Source: Achromobacter insuavis
Lineage (GTDB): Bacteria > Pseudomonadota > Gammaproteobacteria > Burkholderiales > Burkholderiaceae_B
Assembly (NCBI RefSeq): GCF_902859645.1
Contig: NZ_CADIJR010000009.1
Span: 1 to 64,000 of the forward strand
Length of the DNA: 64,000 nucleotides
Direction of reading: 5' to 3'
The notes beneath the pieces are model-generated. The model was not told where the DNA came from and did no database searches. It saw only the letters and a list, made by a program, of their open reading frames with translations. The translations under genes were made by a program, and so were the position numbers. Positions 51,768-60,002 of the stretch are shown piece by piece (the stretch's first letter is position 1; each line of letters begins with the position of its first letter).

Positions 51768-52777
51768 GACAGGCTCCCGGCCGCCTGCTCCAGCAGGCTC
51801 CAGGCCTTGTCGCCGTACTTTTCCTTCCAGCCGGCGTAGAAGCCGGCGCGCCGCAGCGCATCGCGGATGGGCGCGGGGTCGGGCGTGTTGAAGGTCAGGC
51901 CCTCCTCGGCCAGCTTGGCCTGCAGCTGGTTGTTCAGCGCCAGCACGTCGGCGCGCTCGGCCATGCCGGCGGCGTTGATGTGCTTGGCGACGACCTCGCG
52001 GATGTCGGCCGGCAGCTTTTCCCAGGCGCGGCGGTTGCCCAGGAACCAGAAGCCGTCCCACATGTGGTTGGTCATCGAGCAGTATTTCTGCACTTCGTAC
52101 AGCTTGGCGGTCTGGATGATGGCCAGCGGGTTTTCCTGCGCGTCCACCACGCGGGTCTGCAGCGCCGAATAGGTTTCGTTGAAGTTGATGCTGGCCGGCG
52201 ACGACCCCAGCGCCTTGAACATCGAGGTCCACAGCGGGCTGACCGGCACGCGGATCTTCAGGTCGCGGAAATCGTCCGGGCCGCTGATGGCGCGCGAGCT
52301 GGTGGTGACCTGGCGAAAGCCGCTGTCCCAGATGCGGTCCATGACGAACAGGCCCTTGGCGTTGATGTCGGCGCGGATGTGCGCGCCCAGGTCGCCGTCC
52401 AGCGCCTTCCAGACCGCGGCGTAGTCGGGGAAGGCGAAGCCCACGCCGCTGATCGAGGCGCTGGGCACCAGGGTCGACAGGATCAGCCCCGACAGGGTGA
52501 AGAACTCGACGGCGCCGGCGCGCAGCTGGCTCAGGGTGTCGGTGTCGGACCCCAGCTGGCTGCTGGGGAACACTGCCAGCTCGAAGCGGCCGCCCGTGTC
52601 CTTGAGGATGTTCTGCGCGGCCTCGTTGGCGCGCAGGTTCATCGGGTGCGAGGGCGGCAGGTTGTTGGCGTACTTGTAGCGGAACTGGGGCGCCGCCAGC
52701 GTGCGCTGGAACGGGGCCAGGGCAAGCAGCGCGCCGCCTCCCGCGGCGCGCATGAGGTTGCGTCGAGTCGTGTTCAT
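51764..52777 (-). CDS. DctP-family TRAP transporter substrate-binding protein
   Basis: A 337-residue periplasmic receptor. The N-terminus, NTTRRNLMRAAGGGALLALAPFQRTLAAP, has a twin-arginine-like signal. The mature start FRYKYANNLPPSHPMNLRANEAAQ and the ligand-binding R-x-P region DLKIRVPVSPLW are typical; a conserved Arg in such a motif grips the carboxylate. The ATG at 52777 follows AAGGAGACAGC. An IclR-like operator lies 88 bp upstream, pointing to control by the divergent regulator. Confidence 0.95.
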   Translation of the reverse strand: MNTTRRNLMRAAGGGALLALAPFQRTLAAPQFRYKYANNLPPSHPMNLRANEAAQNILKDTGGRFELAVFPSSQLGSDTDTLSQLRAGAVEFFTLSGLILSTLVPSASISGVGFAFPDYAAVWKALDGDLGAHIRADINAKGLFVMDRIWDSGFRQVTTSSRAISGPDDFRDLKIRVPVSPLWTSMFKALGSSPASINFNETYSALQTRVVDAQENPLAIIQTAKLYEVQKYCSMTNHMWDGFWFLGNRRAWEKLPADIREVVAKHINAAGMAERADVLALNNQLQAKLAEEGLTFNTPDPAPIRDALRRAGFYAGWKEKYGDKAWSLLEQAAGSLS

Positions 52778-52864
52778 GCTGTCTCCTTGGTTATGAGATC
52801 CGGCCGCCATCGAGGACGGCCGGATAAAGCGCCTTGCCAGGCTTGTTGCTTTATCTTTGCATGA

Positions 52865-52881
52865 GGTCCATTATGTGGACC
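52865..52881. promoter_or_regulatory. IclR-type operator 1
   Basis: GGTCCA-TTATG-TGGACC: perfect 6-bp arms with a 5-bp spacer. The identical arms and spacing occur at 52974-52990, 109 bp away. It lies between the divergent TRAP and IclR genes. Confidence 0.8.
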
Positions 52882-52949
52882 TGCGTACTACCCTTAAATT
52901 CATTTAATCACATTGATTCACTAGCGTAAATCAATAAAACTGGTGCAGA

Positions 52950-53840
52950 ATGAAAAAACAAAATCAGATAGATGGTCCACAAAATGGACCTGATGAAAAA
53001 ACAGGCGGAGACGTGACGGAGACCTCATCCCAGGTCGGTGGCGCCCAGGCGATATCCCGCGCCATGCTGGTGTTGCGCGCGGTGTCGCGCACCCGCGGCG
53101 AAGGCGCGGGCCTGCTGGCGTTGACGCGCGATACGGGCATGAGCAAGCCCACCGTGCACCGCCTGCTGGCCGCCCTGGCCGCCGAAGGCATGGTCGAGCA
53201 GGACCTGGCCAGCCGCCGTTACTTCCTCGGCCCCGAATGCCATGTGCTGGGCAACATCGCCAGCGAACGCTTCGGCATCAACCGCCTGGCCGCGCCCGTG
53301 GTCGCGCGGCTGGCGCACGAGTGCGGCGATTCCGCCTTCTTTTCGCTGCGCCGCGACGTGTTCGCGGTCTGCGTGCTGCGCGAGGACGGCGATTACCCCC
53401 TCAAGACTCATGTGCTGCTGCCCGGCGACCGTCATCCCCTGGGCATCGGCGCCGGCAGCCTGGCGATCCTGGCGGCGCTGCCCGACGACGAGGTCGAGGC
53501 CTGCCTGCAGGCCAATGCCGGCCTGATCGAGCGGCGCTATCCGCATTACTCCGTGCCGCTGATCCGCACGCTGGTCGACGAGGTGCGCGAGCAGGGCTAT
53601 GCCGTGAACCGCGGCCTGGTGGTGCCGGGCTCGTGGGGCATCGGCATGCCGCTGCGCGACGAGCAGGGCCATGTGCTGGGCGCGCTCAGCATCGCCGCGG
53701 TCGAATCGCGCATGGACGAGGAAAGGCAGTTCCAGCTGGCCAAGCTGTTGTCCCGCGAGGCCAAACGCCTGCTAGCACAGGCCAACCCGGCAGGCCGCGA
53801 GGCGCGAACGCGCCCGCCGGCCGCCAAGCCCAAGTCCTGA
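52950..53840 (+). CDS. IclR-family transcriptional regulator
   Basis: The 296-residue protein has an N-terminal winged HTH (ISRAMLVLRAVSRTRGEGAGLLALTRDTGMSKPTVHRLLAALAAEGMV) and a C-terminal effector domain (GFGINRLAAPVVARLA onward, with GDRHPLGIGAGSLAILAALP). Position of the start is uncertain: the ATG at 52950 has only a weak ribosome-binding site, and the second operator falls inside the first 14 codons, so binding there would block its own transcription. A GTG at 53013 in frame is an alternative. Thiolase, ligase and SDR genes follow on the same strand. Confidence 0.93.
   Translation: MKKQNQIDGPQNGPDEKTGGDVTETSSQVGGAQAISRAMLVLRAVSRTRGEGAGLLALTRDTGMSKPTVHRLLAALAAEGMVEQDLASRRYFLGPECHVLGNIASERFGINRLAAPVVARLAHECGDSAFFSLRRDVFAVCVLREDGDYPLKTHVLLPGDRHPLGIGAGSLAILAALPDDEVEACLQANAGLIERRYPHYSVPLIRTLVDEVREQGYAVNRGLVVPGSWGIGMPLRDEQGHVLGALSIAAVESRMDEERQFQLAKLLSREAKRLLAQANPAGREARTRPPAAKPKS
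52974..52990. promoter_or_regulatory. IclR-type operator 2, inside the 5' end of the IclR gene
   Basis: GGTCCA-CAAAA-TGGACC repeats the arms and 5-bp spacing of 52865-52881. The centre-to-centre distance of 109 bp is close to a whole number of helical turns, so looping between the two sites is possible. Confidence 0.8.
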
Positions 53841-53884
53841 TCCGCCATGTCGGCGGGGCGGGGCTGCCAACAGAGGAGACAGCA

Positions 53885-55057
53885 ATGAGCAAGCGTGCCG
53901 TCATCGTGGGATGGTCGCATGTCCCGTTCGGCAAACTCGACGATCCCGATACCGAAAGCCTGATGGCGCGGGTCTCGGGCGCCGCCCTGGCCCATGCGGG
54001 CATCGGCCCCGGGGACGTGGACGGCATCTATGCCGGCGTGATGAACAGCGGCTTCCAGAAGCAGGATTTCCAGGCCGCGCTGGTGGCGCTGGCCGATCCG
54101 GCGCTGGCGTACGTGCCCGCGACCCGACTGGAAAACGCCTGCGCCACCGGGTCCGCGGCGCTGTATGCGGCCATGGATTTCATCGAGGCCGGGCGCGGCC
54201 GGGTGGCGCTGGTGGTGGGCGCCGAGAAGATGACCGCGCGACCCACCGAGGAAGTCGGCGACATCCTGCTGAACGCCAGCTACCGCAAGGAAGAAGCGGA
54301 CTTGCCCGGCGGCTTTGCCGGCGTGTTCGGCCGCATCGCCTCGGCCTACTTCGAGCGCCATGGCGACCAGGGCGAGGCCCTGGCCCGCATTGCCGCCAAG
54401 AACCACGCCAACGCCCTGGGCAATCCGTACGCGCAGATCCGCAAGGACCTGGGCTTCGAGTTCTGCAACACCGTTTCCGACAGGAACCCCTACGTGGCGG
54501 CGCCGCTGCGGCGCACCGATTGCTCGCTGATCTCCGACGGCGCGGCGGCGCTGGTGCTGGCCGATGCCGAGACCGCGGCGGGCCTGCGCCGCGCCATCGG
54601 CTTTCGCGCGCGGCGCCACGTCAACGACATTCTGCCGCTGAGCCGGCGCGATCCGATCGCGTTCGAGGGCGCGGCGCGCGCCTGGCGCGAGGCGCTGGCC
54701 GACGCCGGCGCGACCCTCGATGACCTGAGCCTGGTCGAGACGCATGACTGCTTCACCATCGCCGAACTGATCGAATACGAAGCCATGGGCCTGACGCCGC
54801 GCGGCCAGGGCGCGCGGGCGCTGCGGGAGGGCTGGGTCTATCCGGGCGGCCGCCTGCCGGTCAATCCGTCGGGCGGACTCAAGGCCAAGGGCCACCCCGT
54901 GGGGGCGACCGGCGTGTCCATGCACGTGCTGGCATGCATGCAGCTGGCGGGCGAGGCCGGCGGCATGCAGGTGCCGGACGCCACGCTGGCAGGTGTCTTC
55001 AACATGGGCGGCGCGGCCGTGGCCAACTACGTCAGCCTGCTGGAGCGCGTCAAATGA
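53885..55057 (+). CDS. Thiolase-family acyltransferase
   Basis: The 390-residue protein belongs to the SCP-x/thiolase-like group. The nucleophilic cysteine is in RLENACATGSAAL, the catalytic His is in ETHDCFTIAELIEYE, and the GGLKAKGHPVGATG loop is near the end. Its ends fit a degradative thiolase that cleaves a beta-ketoacyl-CoA. The ATG at 53885 follows GAGGAGACAGC. Its stop overlaps the ligase start. It likely completes the breakdown of the acid imported by the divergent TRAP system. Confidence 0.93.
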   Translation: MSKRAVIVGWSHVPFGKLDDPDTESLMARVSGAALAHAGIGPGDVDGIYAGVMNSGFQKQDFQAALVALADPALAYVPATRLENACATGSAALYAAMDFIEAGRGRVALVVGAEKMTARPTEEVGDILLNASYRKEEADLPGGFAGVFGRIASAYFERHGDQGEALARIAAKNHANALGNPYAQIRKDLGFEFCNTVSDRNPYVAAPLRRTDCSLISDGAAALVLADAETAAGLRRAIGFRARRHVNDILPLSRRDPIAFEGAARAWREALADAGATLDDLSLVETHDCFTIAELIEYEAMGLTPRGQGARALREGWVYPGGRLPVNPSGGLKAKGHPVGATGVSMHVLACMQLAGEAGGMQVPDATLAGVFNMGGAAVANYVSLLERVK

Positions 55058-56685
55058 GCGGCCTGTCGCAGCCGTCCGTGGCGCCACCGGGCGGGGTGGC
55101 GCCGGTGTCGCGCCGCGCCATGAACCTGGCGCATTTCCTGGCGCAGGCCGCCCGCCGCCACCCGACGCGCAGCGCGCTGGTCTGCGGCGAGGCGCGCCTG
55201 AGCTGGCGCGAGCTGGACGCGCGCACCGCGGCGCTGGCGCAGGCGCTGGCCGAGCGCGGCGTGGGCAAGGGCGACCGGGTGCTGGTGCACGCGCGCAACA
55301 GCTTCGCGTTCGCCGAGACCCTGTTCGCGGTGTTGCGGCTGGGCGCCGTGTGGGTGCCGACCAATTGCCGCATCGCGCCGGACGAGGCGGTCTACCTGGC
55401 GCAGGCGGCGGGCGTCAAAGCGTTCCTGTGCGACGGCCAGTCGCCGGACCACGCGGCCGCGGTGGCGCGGGCGATGCCGGACCTGGCCCTGCTGGCGCGG
55501 CTGGGGCCGGGCGGGTTCGGCGAGGCCGACACCGCCACGCTGATCGAGGCGCGGCTGGCCGATGCGCCGCGCGCCTGCGCCGACGTGGACTACGACGATC
55601 CGTGCTGGTTCTTCTTCACGTCCGGCACCACCGGGCATCCGAAGGCGGCGGTGCTGACGCACGGGCAGATGGCGTTCGTGGTGACCAATCACCTGTGCGA
55701 CCTGATGCCGGGCACCACCGAGGACGACGTCAGCCTGGTGGTGGCGCCCCTGTCGCACGGCGCGGGCATCCACTTCCTGACGCAGGTGGCGCGCGGCGCC
55801 TGCTCGGTGCTGCCGGACGGCGACCGCTTCGACCCGGCCCAGGCATGGCAACTGGTCGAGCGCCATCGGGTCACCAACATGTTCACCGTGCCCACCATCG
55901 TCAAGCTGCTGGTGGAGGATCCGGCGGTCGATCAATTCGACCACGGCAGCCTGCGCCACGTGATCTACGCCGGCGCGCCGATGTACCGCGAAGACCAGAA
56001 GCGCGCGCTCGACAAGCTGGGCGGTGTGCTGGTGCAGTACTTCGGGCTGGGCGAGGTGACCGGCAACATCACCGTCCTGCCGCCGGCGCAGCACCATGGC
56101 GGCGACGGCCCCGAGGCCCGCGCCGGCACCTGCGGCTATGAGCGCACCGGCATGCAGATCAGCATCCAGGACGATGCCGGCCGGCCGCTGCCGGCCGGCC
56201 AGACCGGCGAGATCTGCGTCTGCGGCCCGGCGGTGTTCGCCGGCTACTACGCCAACCCGCAGGCCAACGCCAAGGCCTTTCGCAACGGCTGGTTCCGCAC
56301 CGGCGACCTGGGGTATCAGGACGAGCAGGGCTATCTGTACATCACCGGCCGCGAATCCGACATGTACATCTCGGGCGGCTCCAACATCTATCCGCGCGAG
56401 GTCGAGGAAAAGGTGCTGGCCCATCCAGCGGTGGCGGAAGCGGCGGTGCTGGGGGTGCCGGATCCGGTCTGGGGCGAGGTGGGCGTGATGGTCTGCGTGC
56501 TGCGCCCGGGCCAGGCGCTGGAACAGGACGCGCTGCTGGCCTGGCTGGCGCCGCGCATGGCCCGCTACAAGCTGCCGCGCCAGGTGTTCTTCTGGGACGC
56601 GCTGCCGCGTTCGGGCTACGGCAAGATCACCAAGAAGCTGGTGCGCGACGCCTTGCGCGAGCGCGGCTGCCTGGCGGCCGGTTAG
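55054..56685 (+). CDS. AMP-forming acyl-CoA synthetase
   Basis: A 543-residue ligase. Core motifs: P-loop FFFTSGTTGHPKAAVLTH, FGLGEVTGN (motif A5), GWFRTGDLGYQDEQGYLYITGR, and the catalytic lysine in GKITKK near the C-terminus. The ATG overlaps the thiolase stop by four bases. It probably activates the imported carboxylic acid before beta-oxidation. A leading 20-residue Pro/Ala-rich stretch lies before the usual start of the fold. Confidence 0.94.
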   Translation: MSGLSQPSVAPPGGVAPVSRRAMNLAHFLAQAARRHPTRSALVCGEARLSWRELDARTAALAQALAERGVGKGDRVLVHARNSFAFAETLFAVLRLGAVWVPTNCRIAPDEAVYLAQAAGVKAFLCDGQSPDHAAAVARAMPDLALLARLGPGGFGEADTATLIEARLADAPRACADVDYDDPCWFFFTSGTTGHPKAAVLTHGQMAFVVTNHLCDLMPGTTEDDVSLVVAPLSHGAGIHFLTQVARGACSVLPDGDRFDPAQAWQLVERHRVTNMFTVPTIVKLLVEDPAVDQFDHGSLRHVIYAGAPMYREDQKRALDKLGGVLVQYFGLGEVTGNITVLPPAQHHGGDGPEARAGTCGYERTGMQISIQDDAGRPLPAGQTGEICVCGPAVFAGYYANPQANAKAFRNGWFRTGDLGYQDEQGYLYITGRESDMYISGGSNIYPREVEEKVLAHPAVAEAAVLGVPDPVWGEVGVMVCVLRPGQALEQDALLAWLAPRMARYKLPRQVFFWDALPRSGYGKITKKLVRDALRERGCLAAG

Positions 56686-56765
56686 CAGGACATCGCGGCC
56701 GCCGCGACGGCGGCCGCGATGGCAGGAGGGAGAGACAACGCAGTACACAACGAGGAGACCGAATC

Positions 56766-57530
56766 ATGGATGGAGCGCAGGATGCGGTACTGGTCACGGG
56801 GGGCGCGTCGGGCATCGGCCTGGCCGTCGCGCGTGGCCTGCTGGGCGCGGGACGCCGGGTGCTGGTGGCGGACGTGTCGCAGGAGCGGTTAGACGAGGTG
56901 CGTGGCCTGGCGCCCGCGGAACGCCTGGGCTGCGTGCGGCTGGACGTGTCCGACGAGGCGCAGGTGACCGAGGCGATGGCGCGGCTGGAGGCCGATTTCG
57001 GCCCGATCACCGGGCTGGTCAATTCGGCCGGCATCGGCCGCGACGTGCCGTTCCTGGAGACCGACGCGGCGCTCCTGCGGCGGATCCTGGAAGTGAATCT
57101 GGTGGGGTCGTTCGTGGTGGCGCGCGAGGCGGCCCGGCGCATGCGCGAACGCGGCCGCGGTTCGATCGTGAACATCGCCTCGGTGTCGGGCATCCGCGGC
57201 AACGCGGGCCGCGCGGCCTACGGGGCGTCCAAGGGCGGGGTGGTGACGCTGACGCGGGTGATGGCGGTGGAGCTGGCCGCCTACGGCATCCGCGTGAACG
57301 CGGTGGCGCCGGGGCCGATCGAGACGCCGCTGGTCGGGCAGATGCACACCGACGAGGCGCGCGCGGCCTGGCGCCAGGTGGTGCCGCAGCATCGCTACGC
57401 GGCGCCGGAGGAACTGAACGGCACCATCGGCTGGCTGCTGGACGAATCGCTGTCCAGCTACGTGACCGGACAGGTGATCTGCGTGGACGGCGGCTTCACC
57501 GCGGCGGGCATGCTGCCGGCGGTGCATTGA
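56766..57530 (+). CDS. Short-chain dehydrogenase/reductase (SDR)
   Basis: A 254-residue classical SDR: VTGGASGIGLAVARGLL, NSAGIGRDV, the Ser in NIASVSGIRG, YGASK as YxxxK, and the C-terminal SSYVTGQVICVDGG. It follows the ligase by 80 bp and has its own GAGGAGACCG site before 56766. In this operon it is suited to oxidise a 3-hydroxyacyl intermediate to the ketoacyl substrate of the thiolase. Confidence 0.94.
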   Translation: MDGAQDAVLVTGGASGIGLAVARGLLGAGRRVLVADVSQERLDEVRGLAPAERLGCVRLDVSDEAQVTEAMARLEADFGPITGLVNSAGIGRDVPFLETDAALLRRILEVNLVGSFVVAREAARRMRERGRGSIVNIASVSGIRGNAGRAAYGASKGGVVTLTRVMAVELAAYGIRVNAVAPGPIETPLVGQMHTDEARAAWRQVVPQHRYAAPEELNGTIGWLLDESLSSYVTGQVICVDGGFTAAGMLPAVH

Positions 57531-57588
57531 CGCCGGCGTTTTCAGCTTTCATTCCCATCTTGCGCCACAAGCGCACGGAGTGCACATC

Positions 57589-58152
57589 ATGCGAACCACC
57601 ACCGTGGATCGTTCGTTGCGGGGATCACCGGTATTGCCCCGCCCCAGGACGCTGATACACCCGGGAGCCTTCAACCCGGTACGGATACACAGCCGCTGCG
57701 CGCGGCAGGGCCGCCACATCCGCCTGGCGCTGCAGCCCGGCGCCAGCCTGTTCGAGGCGCTGGTCGATGGGCTGGCGCCGCTGGGCGTGGCGAACGCCTC
57801 GATGACGCTGCTGAGCGGCGCCTTCAGCCATCTCGATTACTGCACGGCGCCGCCGGACCCGGCCCATCTGCGGGTGGTGGCGTACACCGCGCCGATCGCG
57901 GCGGGCGCGTCCACGCTGATCTTCGGCAATGCCACGCTGGGCAAGGGCGATGCGGGCGAGCCGCTGGTGCACTGCCACGCGGCCTTCTGCGATGAGAGCG
58001 GCGCGCTGCTGGGAGGGCACCTGATCCCGCAGACGACGATCGTGGGCGCGGCGCCAGTGACGGTGCTGGTGACGGCGCTGGAAGGGTTCGAGCTGCGCGC
58101 CACCTATGACGCCGAAACCAATTTGCGGCTGCTGCAGCCGCGGGAGATCTGA
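57589..58152 (+). CDS. PPC/DUF296-domain protein
   Basis: A 187-residue protein with one PPC (DUF296) fold, a trimer-forming domain found alone in bacteria and with AT-hooks in plants. Visible family parts are LALQPGASLFEALVDGLAPLGVANASMTLLSGAFSHLDY and the metal-ligand-type stretch LVHCHAAFCDESGALLGGHL. The ATG at 57589 follows a GGAG 8 bp upstream. A second PPC gene follows after 2 bp. The biochemical role of bacterial PPC proteins is largely unknown; the context suggests acyl-CoA metabolism. Confidence 0.85.
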   Translation: MRTTTVDRSLRGSPVLPRPRTLIHPGAFNPVRIHSRCARQGRHIRLALQPGASLFEALVDGLAPLGVANASMTLLSGAFSHLDYCTAPPDPAHLRVVAYTAPIAAGASTLIFGNATLGKGDAGEPLVHCHAAFCDESGALLGGHLIPQTTIVGAAPVTVLVTALEGFELRATYDAETNLRLLQPREI

Positions 58153-58154
58153 CG

Positions 58155-58544
58155 ATGATGCCGGCCGAGGTCGAAAGCGGAAGCATGGGGCGGGTGGCGT
58201 ATGCGCGCATCGGGCCCAACGAGGATTTGGTGCAGGCGGTGGAGAAGCTGTGCCTGGCGGAGGGGTTCCGGAATGCGTTCGTGCGGGGGGCGCTGGGGAG
58301 TCTGGTGGATGCCTGCCTGTATGCGCGGGGGGGCGGGGTGCGGTGGCTGGAGGGGCCTGCGGTGGAGATCGTGAGCCTGGCGGGAGAGGTGCGGGCGCAG
58401 GCCGACGGGTCGGTGGTGGCGTCGCTGTCGGGGGTGGTGGCGGATCCGGCGGGGCGGGTGCATGGGGGGGTGTTTGTGCCGGGGGCTAATCCGGTTTGTA
58501 TGACGTTTGAGGTGACGTTGGAGGAGTGGTTGCCGGAGGGGTGA
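58155..58544 (+). CDS. Second PPC/DUF296-domain protein
   Basis: A 129-residue protein, again one PPC domain: RIGPNEDLVQAVEKLCLAEGFRNAFVRGALGSLVDACLY and ADPAGRVHGGVFVPGANPVCMTFEV. It is shorter than its neighbour and lacks the N-terminal leader and the CxxH-type region, so the two may form a mixed trimer. Its DNA is strikingly G-rich on the coding strand. It ends the IclR-controlled operon, just before the second palindromic element. Confidence 0.85.
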   Translation: MMPAEVESGSMGRVAYARIGPNEDLVQAVEKLCLAEGFRNAFVRGALGSLVDACLYARGGGVRWLEGPAVEIVSLAGEVRAQADGSVVASLSGVVADPAGRVHGGVFVPGANPVCMTFEVTLEEWLPEG

Positions 58545-58560
58545 TCCGGGCGTTTTTTTT
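58533..58560 (+). terminator. Possible terminator overlapping the stop of the second PPC gene
   Basis: CCGGA, seven bases, TCCGG, then GCG and a run of eight Ts. The stem is short but the T-run is long. The stop codon lies in the loop. Confidence 0.5.
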
Positions 58561-58612
58561 GCTGCTGCTGCTTTTGATTTTGCTTGCCGTGAGCGGGGTT
58601 CTTGGGGCGCCC

Positions 58613-58770
58613 GCCGCGGCGGCGGTGGCACGCGCGCGGGGCAACGATTGCGGTCCGGAGCGTTCGCTCCGGACTGCCCCTGCGTCATCCTCGTTGCCGC
58701 CTGCCGGCGGCTGCCTTCGGATTCCCTCGGGCGCATCGACGCCCCGCGCGCGCGCCACCGCCGCCGCGAC
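58613..58770 (-). repeat. Palindromic repeat element, copy 2, opposite orientation to copy 1
   Basis: Arms at 58613-58642 (GCCGCGGCGGCGGTGG...) and 58741-58770 pair at 28 of 30 positions. The core, on the minus strand at 58725-58669, starts GGAATCCGAAGGCAG as in copy 1. The small hairpin is GCCGCC-GGCA-GGCGGC (copy 1: GGCGCC-GCA-GGCGCC), and the second is GTCCGGAGCG-TT-CGCTCCGGAC. Changes in one arm are matched in the other, so structure rather than sequence is kept. Confidence 0.8.
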
Positions 58771-58873
58771 GGGCTCGCGTGTTGCCTTGGCGCGTGTCGT
58801 CGGGGCGGGGGGTGTGCTTGGGTTTTTCTGGGCGGGGTGCTGTCGCGGAAGGTCTTGCGGGGGCGCCCAAGTC

Positions 58874-58894
58874 GGCCGCGCGGGCGGCCTTTTT
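58874..58894 (+). terminator. Hairpin with T-run downstream of the palindromic element
   Basis: GGCCGC, loop GCGG, GCGGCC, then TTTTT. It reads as an intrinsic terminator on the plus strand, about 100 bp after the element. It could end the PPC operon or a separate short transcript. Confidence 0.5.
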
Positions 58895-59021
58895 GGGCGG
58901 CGGGCTCTTGGGGCGGCGGGGCGTTGGGCGTCGGGGCGTTGCGGTCTTGTGTCGGGGCTTGCCGTCGGTGTTCTGGGGGCTGCTGTCGTGTTGTCGCTGG
59001 CGCCGACGGGGCTGGCTTGGC

Positions 59022-60002
59022 TCAGGGTTTTTGGCGGGGCGGTGGCGCTTGCGTTCCCTTCTTGGGCCTTGCTGGCGGCGGTTGTTTTGGCTGGAACGCG
59101 GCGAAGTCGTTCCAGCATTGCTGGGTGAAGGTGTAGAGCGCGTCCTGCGCCTTCAGCGGGCTGCGGCCTGCCAGGCGGGCGAGGACGTAGTGGCCCTGGC
59201 GTTGCGGGTCGGGGGGCAGGGGGACTTCGACCAGGCGGCCGGCTTGTTGTTCGTGGCGGGTGACGCAGATGACGCCCAGCAGCAGGGTGTCGGTGGTGAG
59301 GGCCAGGTGGACCAGGGGGTCGAGGTTTTCGCAGCGTACGGTGACCATCTGTTCGGGGGCGCCGGCGGGGCCGAGGGTTTCGGCCAGGCGCAGGGCGACC
59401 TCGGGGCTGAGGGTGCTGGAGGCGACGGGGTACTGGCGGATGTGGTCGATGGTGGGGCGGCGGTGGGCCAGGATGGGGTGGCCCTGGCGGCAGACCATGC
59501 CGGCGCGCAGGGGGGCTAGCGGGCGGGTGTCGATGTCGGCGGCGCCGTAGAGCATGCGGGCGTCGCAGACCATGGCGTCGATGCGTTCGGCGCGCAACTG
59601 CTCAAGCAGGGCGGCGGTGGCGCCGAGCTCGGCGGCCACGCGCACCTGCGGATGGCGGGTGGCCATGTGGGCCAGGAAGGGCGTCAGCAGCAGCGAGGCG
59701 GGGGTGGGACTCAGTCCGATAGACAGGGCGCCCGATTCGCCGCCGGCCAGGGTTTTTAGCTCGCGCCGCAGTTCGGCTTCTTCATAGCGCATGCGGCGCG
59801 CGCGCTCGGCCACGCAGGCGCCGTAGGGCGTCAGGCGCACCTGGCGGGTGCCACGGTCCAGCAGCGGCAGGCCGAGTTCGGTTTCCAGCGCCTGGATGCT
59901 GCGGCTGAGCGCGGGCTGGGACAGGTTGACCTTGTCGGCGGCGCGCGAAAAGGTGCCGTGTTCGATCACGGCGAGCAGGTGCTTGAGTTTCTGGAAGTCC
60001 AT
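59022..60002 (-). CDS. LysR-family transcriptional regulator
   Basis: The 326-residue protein has the usual HTH (HGTFSRAADKVNLSQPALSRSIQALETELGLPLLDRGTRQ) and effector-binding domain. The C-terminus ends in a low-complexity Pro/Lys/Gln tail of about 20 residues (KQPPPARPKKGTQ), not part of the fold. It diverges from the penicillin acylase gene, about 150 bp away, and may regulate it. Confidence 0.92.
   Translation of the reverse strand: MDFQKLKHLLAVIEHGTFSRAADKVNLSQPALSRSIQALETELGLPLLDRGTRQVRLTPYGACVAERARRMRYEEAELRRELKTLAGGESGALSIGLSPTPASLLLTPFLAHMATRHPQVRVAAELGATAALLEQLRAERIDAMVCDARMLYGAADIDTRPLAPLRAGMVCRQGHPILAHRRPTIDHIRQYPVASSTLSPEVALRLAETLGPAGAPEQMVTVRCENLDPLVHLALTTDTLLLGVICVTRHEQQAGRLVEVPLPPDPQRQGHYVLARLAGRSPLKAQDALYTFTQQCWNDFAAFQPKQPPPARPKKGTQAPPPRQKP

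Larger units (their letters stand above)
58545..59021. other. Non-coding block with palindromic element, between convergent operons
   Basis: This 477-bp interval separates the ends of the PPC operon (plus) and a LysR gene (minus). It holds a T-run, the second palindromic repeat element (58613-58770), and a further hairpin with T-run at 58874-58894. The DNA to the right of 58800 is very G-rich on the plus strand. Open frames crossing it are low-complexity and look spurious. Confidence 0.6.
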
